Shown: positions 62,389 to 64,000 of the stretch, piece after piece
Layout of the letters: each line of letters opens with the position of its first letter
How positions within the stretch are numbered: position 1 is the first letter of the stretch
Assembly (NCBI GenBank): GCA_006538405.1
Contig: BJKQ01000014.1
Span: 434,001-498,000, forward strand
Direction of reading: 5' to 3'
Source of the DNA: Hansfordia pulvinata
Lineage: Eukaryota > Ascomycota > Sordariomycetes > Xylariales
DNA length: 64,000 nt
Made by a program: the position numbers and the translations under genes
The notes under the pieces: generated by a model
Told to the model about the DNA's origin: nothing
The model's database searches: none
Seen by the model: the letters and a program-made list of their open reading frames with translations, nothing else

Positions 62389-64000
62389 GGCACTCGCATC
62401 AGTGTGTGCTGCCCTGCAATCGACCTCTCATCCATCCCCCGCCGCCCGGATCCCGGCCTGATCCCGGCGTGGGTAAGCCGGCCCACCCGATGCTTGCTGA
62501 GATTAGATTCCGGCCAGCGCTACCACGTGGGCGGGGCGCTAGTCCCGAGGCGACTTCAACATGGTCTGACCCTGCCATTGCCTCGACTCGGCCCTCCTCA
62601 ATGGCACGAGCACTCGAATGTGATCTGGCGATGAGGGACATCAAATCCTGTGATCGGCTTGTATTCCGTGGCTTGTGCGAGTATCCAATGCGCACTGCAA
62701 TTCATTCAAGATACCTACCTGAGGTATCTTAGGTACGTGCGCTCCTCCACGAAACACGAAGCAAGTACTCGTACGAGTATCTGGTATCCATCTGTCTAGA
62801 ACCGAATCCCCTGCAGCTTCCACGTCAAGTCAGGTACGAGTTGTACTGTCGTGCTGTAGTGCGCCCGCGAGTACTCGTACCTATGTACCTACCGTATGTA
62901 CACCAGACTCGCGGAGCAGGACCCCAATAGGTGCCTTCCAGAGGTGGCGACGGCGTCCCGGGGCAGTCGCGATGCCATCCACCACCCAAGGACTTCCACC
63001 GAAAGGGCACTCTGTACCTTGCACTCAAGGCGGCATCAGAAAAAGCTGGGAAGCAGGATACGAGTACAAGCGTCCAATGGTAAGAGTTGATGTTCTGGCA
63101 GGAGCTGTCAAATCCACCCATTGTACGGACACTGGACTCGTACAAGCAGCCGGAGGTACTTAAGTACCTAGTAGGTACCGGGTATCCTGCTGTACTACGC
63201 TTACCTCGCCTTCCCTCAATCGACGCGTTCGTCCCATCTCACGGCCTCTCTCTCTCTCTCCTCACGCTATTGCGGCAAGGATGCTTGCATTTCACAGTCC
63301 AGCGTGTTCGTCTGGTCTTGAACGACCGCCCGCCCGCCCGCCCGCCCGCCATAGATGTCATCTCCGCGCAAGCACCACGAACCTTACCCCACGCCATGCA
63401 CCTGCCCAGCAGCAGCAGCAGCAACCTGCGCCCATCTGCGTCAGTTCGAGCCCGGCCCAGCCTCGGCCTCCCGAACCACGCGTTGCGGTGGCACAAGCGC
63501 GTGTGCGTGCGCCAAAGGCCAGTCACAGACAGATGGACAGGCGCGGGTGGCCATGTTTCCGCCCCGGATAGGCCTCGACAACGTGGCCCGCTGCCAGGAT
63601 TCCGGGATGCAAAGACGCCCCAGGTCTCGTGGGCCCATCCAATGGACATACGAGTGTCCGTAACCGATGATCCCCGGGATGGCGGTGATGGCTCGCATCT
63701 CCAGCAAAGGCAACAGAAGCACGCACGAGCACGACTTGGGCCGCGAGCATAAGCACACGCGTGCTCGTACTCGCGCCAACGGCGATCCGCTCGACCACCC
63801 TCACAAACACCCACCTGCAGAGCACCAACTCCAGCTGCCTTTGCGCACAACCCGTTCCCGGCCACCGTGAGGACGGACGGGGAGAGACTCTCCCCCCCCT
63901 TTGCGTCCTGCGCCCTGGAGCCGTCCGCCCTTCGCTGTGTTGCCACCCACTCTAGACCCGTGACGGTTGGGCGCAGGAGCCGCATGCATCAGAGATTAAC

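Larger units (their letters stand above)
52863..64000. other. 11-kb gene-poor block carrying a dispersed palindrome family
   Basis: No recognisable gene on either strand; frames are short and of mixed composition. Contents: GA tract 53570-53588, GAT/GCT-type array 57151-57278, C24 run 58728-58751, GT tract 59955-59971, CAC tract 61485-61511, GCCC tract 63327-63350, CAG tract 63408-63424, and nine copies of CGAGTACTCG plus many half-sites TACGAGTAC/GTACTCGTA. Composition stays GC-rich. Confidence 0.6.

Noticed and set aside
1..64000. CRISPR array, transposase, rRNA or biosynthetic gene cluster
   Set aside because: No spaced direct repeats, no reverse transcriptase, transposase or integrase motifs, no rRNA, and no PKS, NRPS or terpene synthase signatures on either strand.

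Overview
The window looks like a chromosome segment from a filamentous ascomycete, most likely a Sordariomycete (Hypocreales-like; the order is a guess). It is GC-rich and its genes are split by short GT-AG introns (51-168 bp in most cases) with CTAAC or CTGAC branch sites. The recognisable proteins are Ssk2/OS-4 MAPKKK, Sld3, an Rsc7/Swp82-type chromatin subunit, Dis3/Rrp44 and a fungal homeodomain factor.

Layout. 1-399 (+): 3' end of a gene with a very acidic tail. 2056-about 3113 (-): C2H2 zinc-finger gene with a frame break. 4326-6051 (+): orphan basic/proline-rich gene in three successive frames. 7177-11338 (-): Ssk2-type MAPKKK of the HOG osmostress pathway, with a possible extra C-terminal segment down to 6691. 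15065-18278 (+): replication initiation factor Sld3, four exons. 21183-23599 (+): secreted type-B carboxylesterase, four exons. 25431-28437 (-): Rsc7/Swp82-like remodeller subunit, three exons. 28438-46342: about 18 kb with no gene I can support, full of microsatellites and G/C homopolymers. 46343-49430 (+): Dis3/Rrp44 exosome nuclease. 50949-52818 (-): homeobox transcription factor. 52819-64000: about 11 kb with no gene I can support, carrying most copies of a dispersed palindrome (core CGAGTACTCG).

The genes are ordinary housekeeping and regulatory loci and do not form a cluster or pathway. There is no biosynthetic cluster, transposase, CRISPR array, tRNA or rRNA that I can support. The least explained observations are: (1) at least five conserved genes need one added base each, in several cases at a G or C run, to restore a full-length reading frame, which points to systematic one-base deletions in this assembly; (2) the palindrome family in the gene-poor right end; (3) a long open frame directly behind the Ssk2 stop codon that a 51-bp in-frame intron would connect; (4) two large gene-poor blocks that are not AT-rich and so do not look like classic RIP-mutated deserts.
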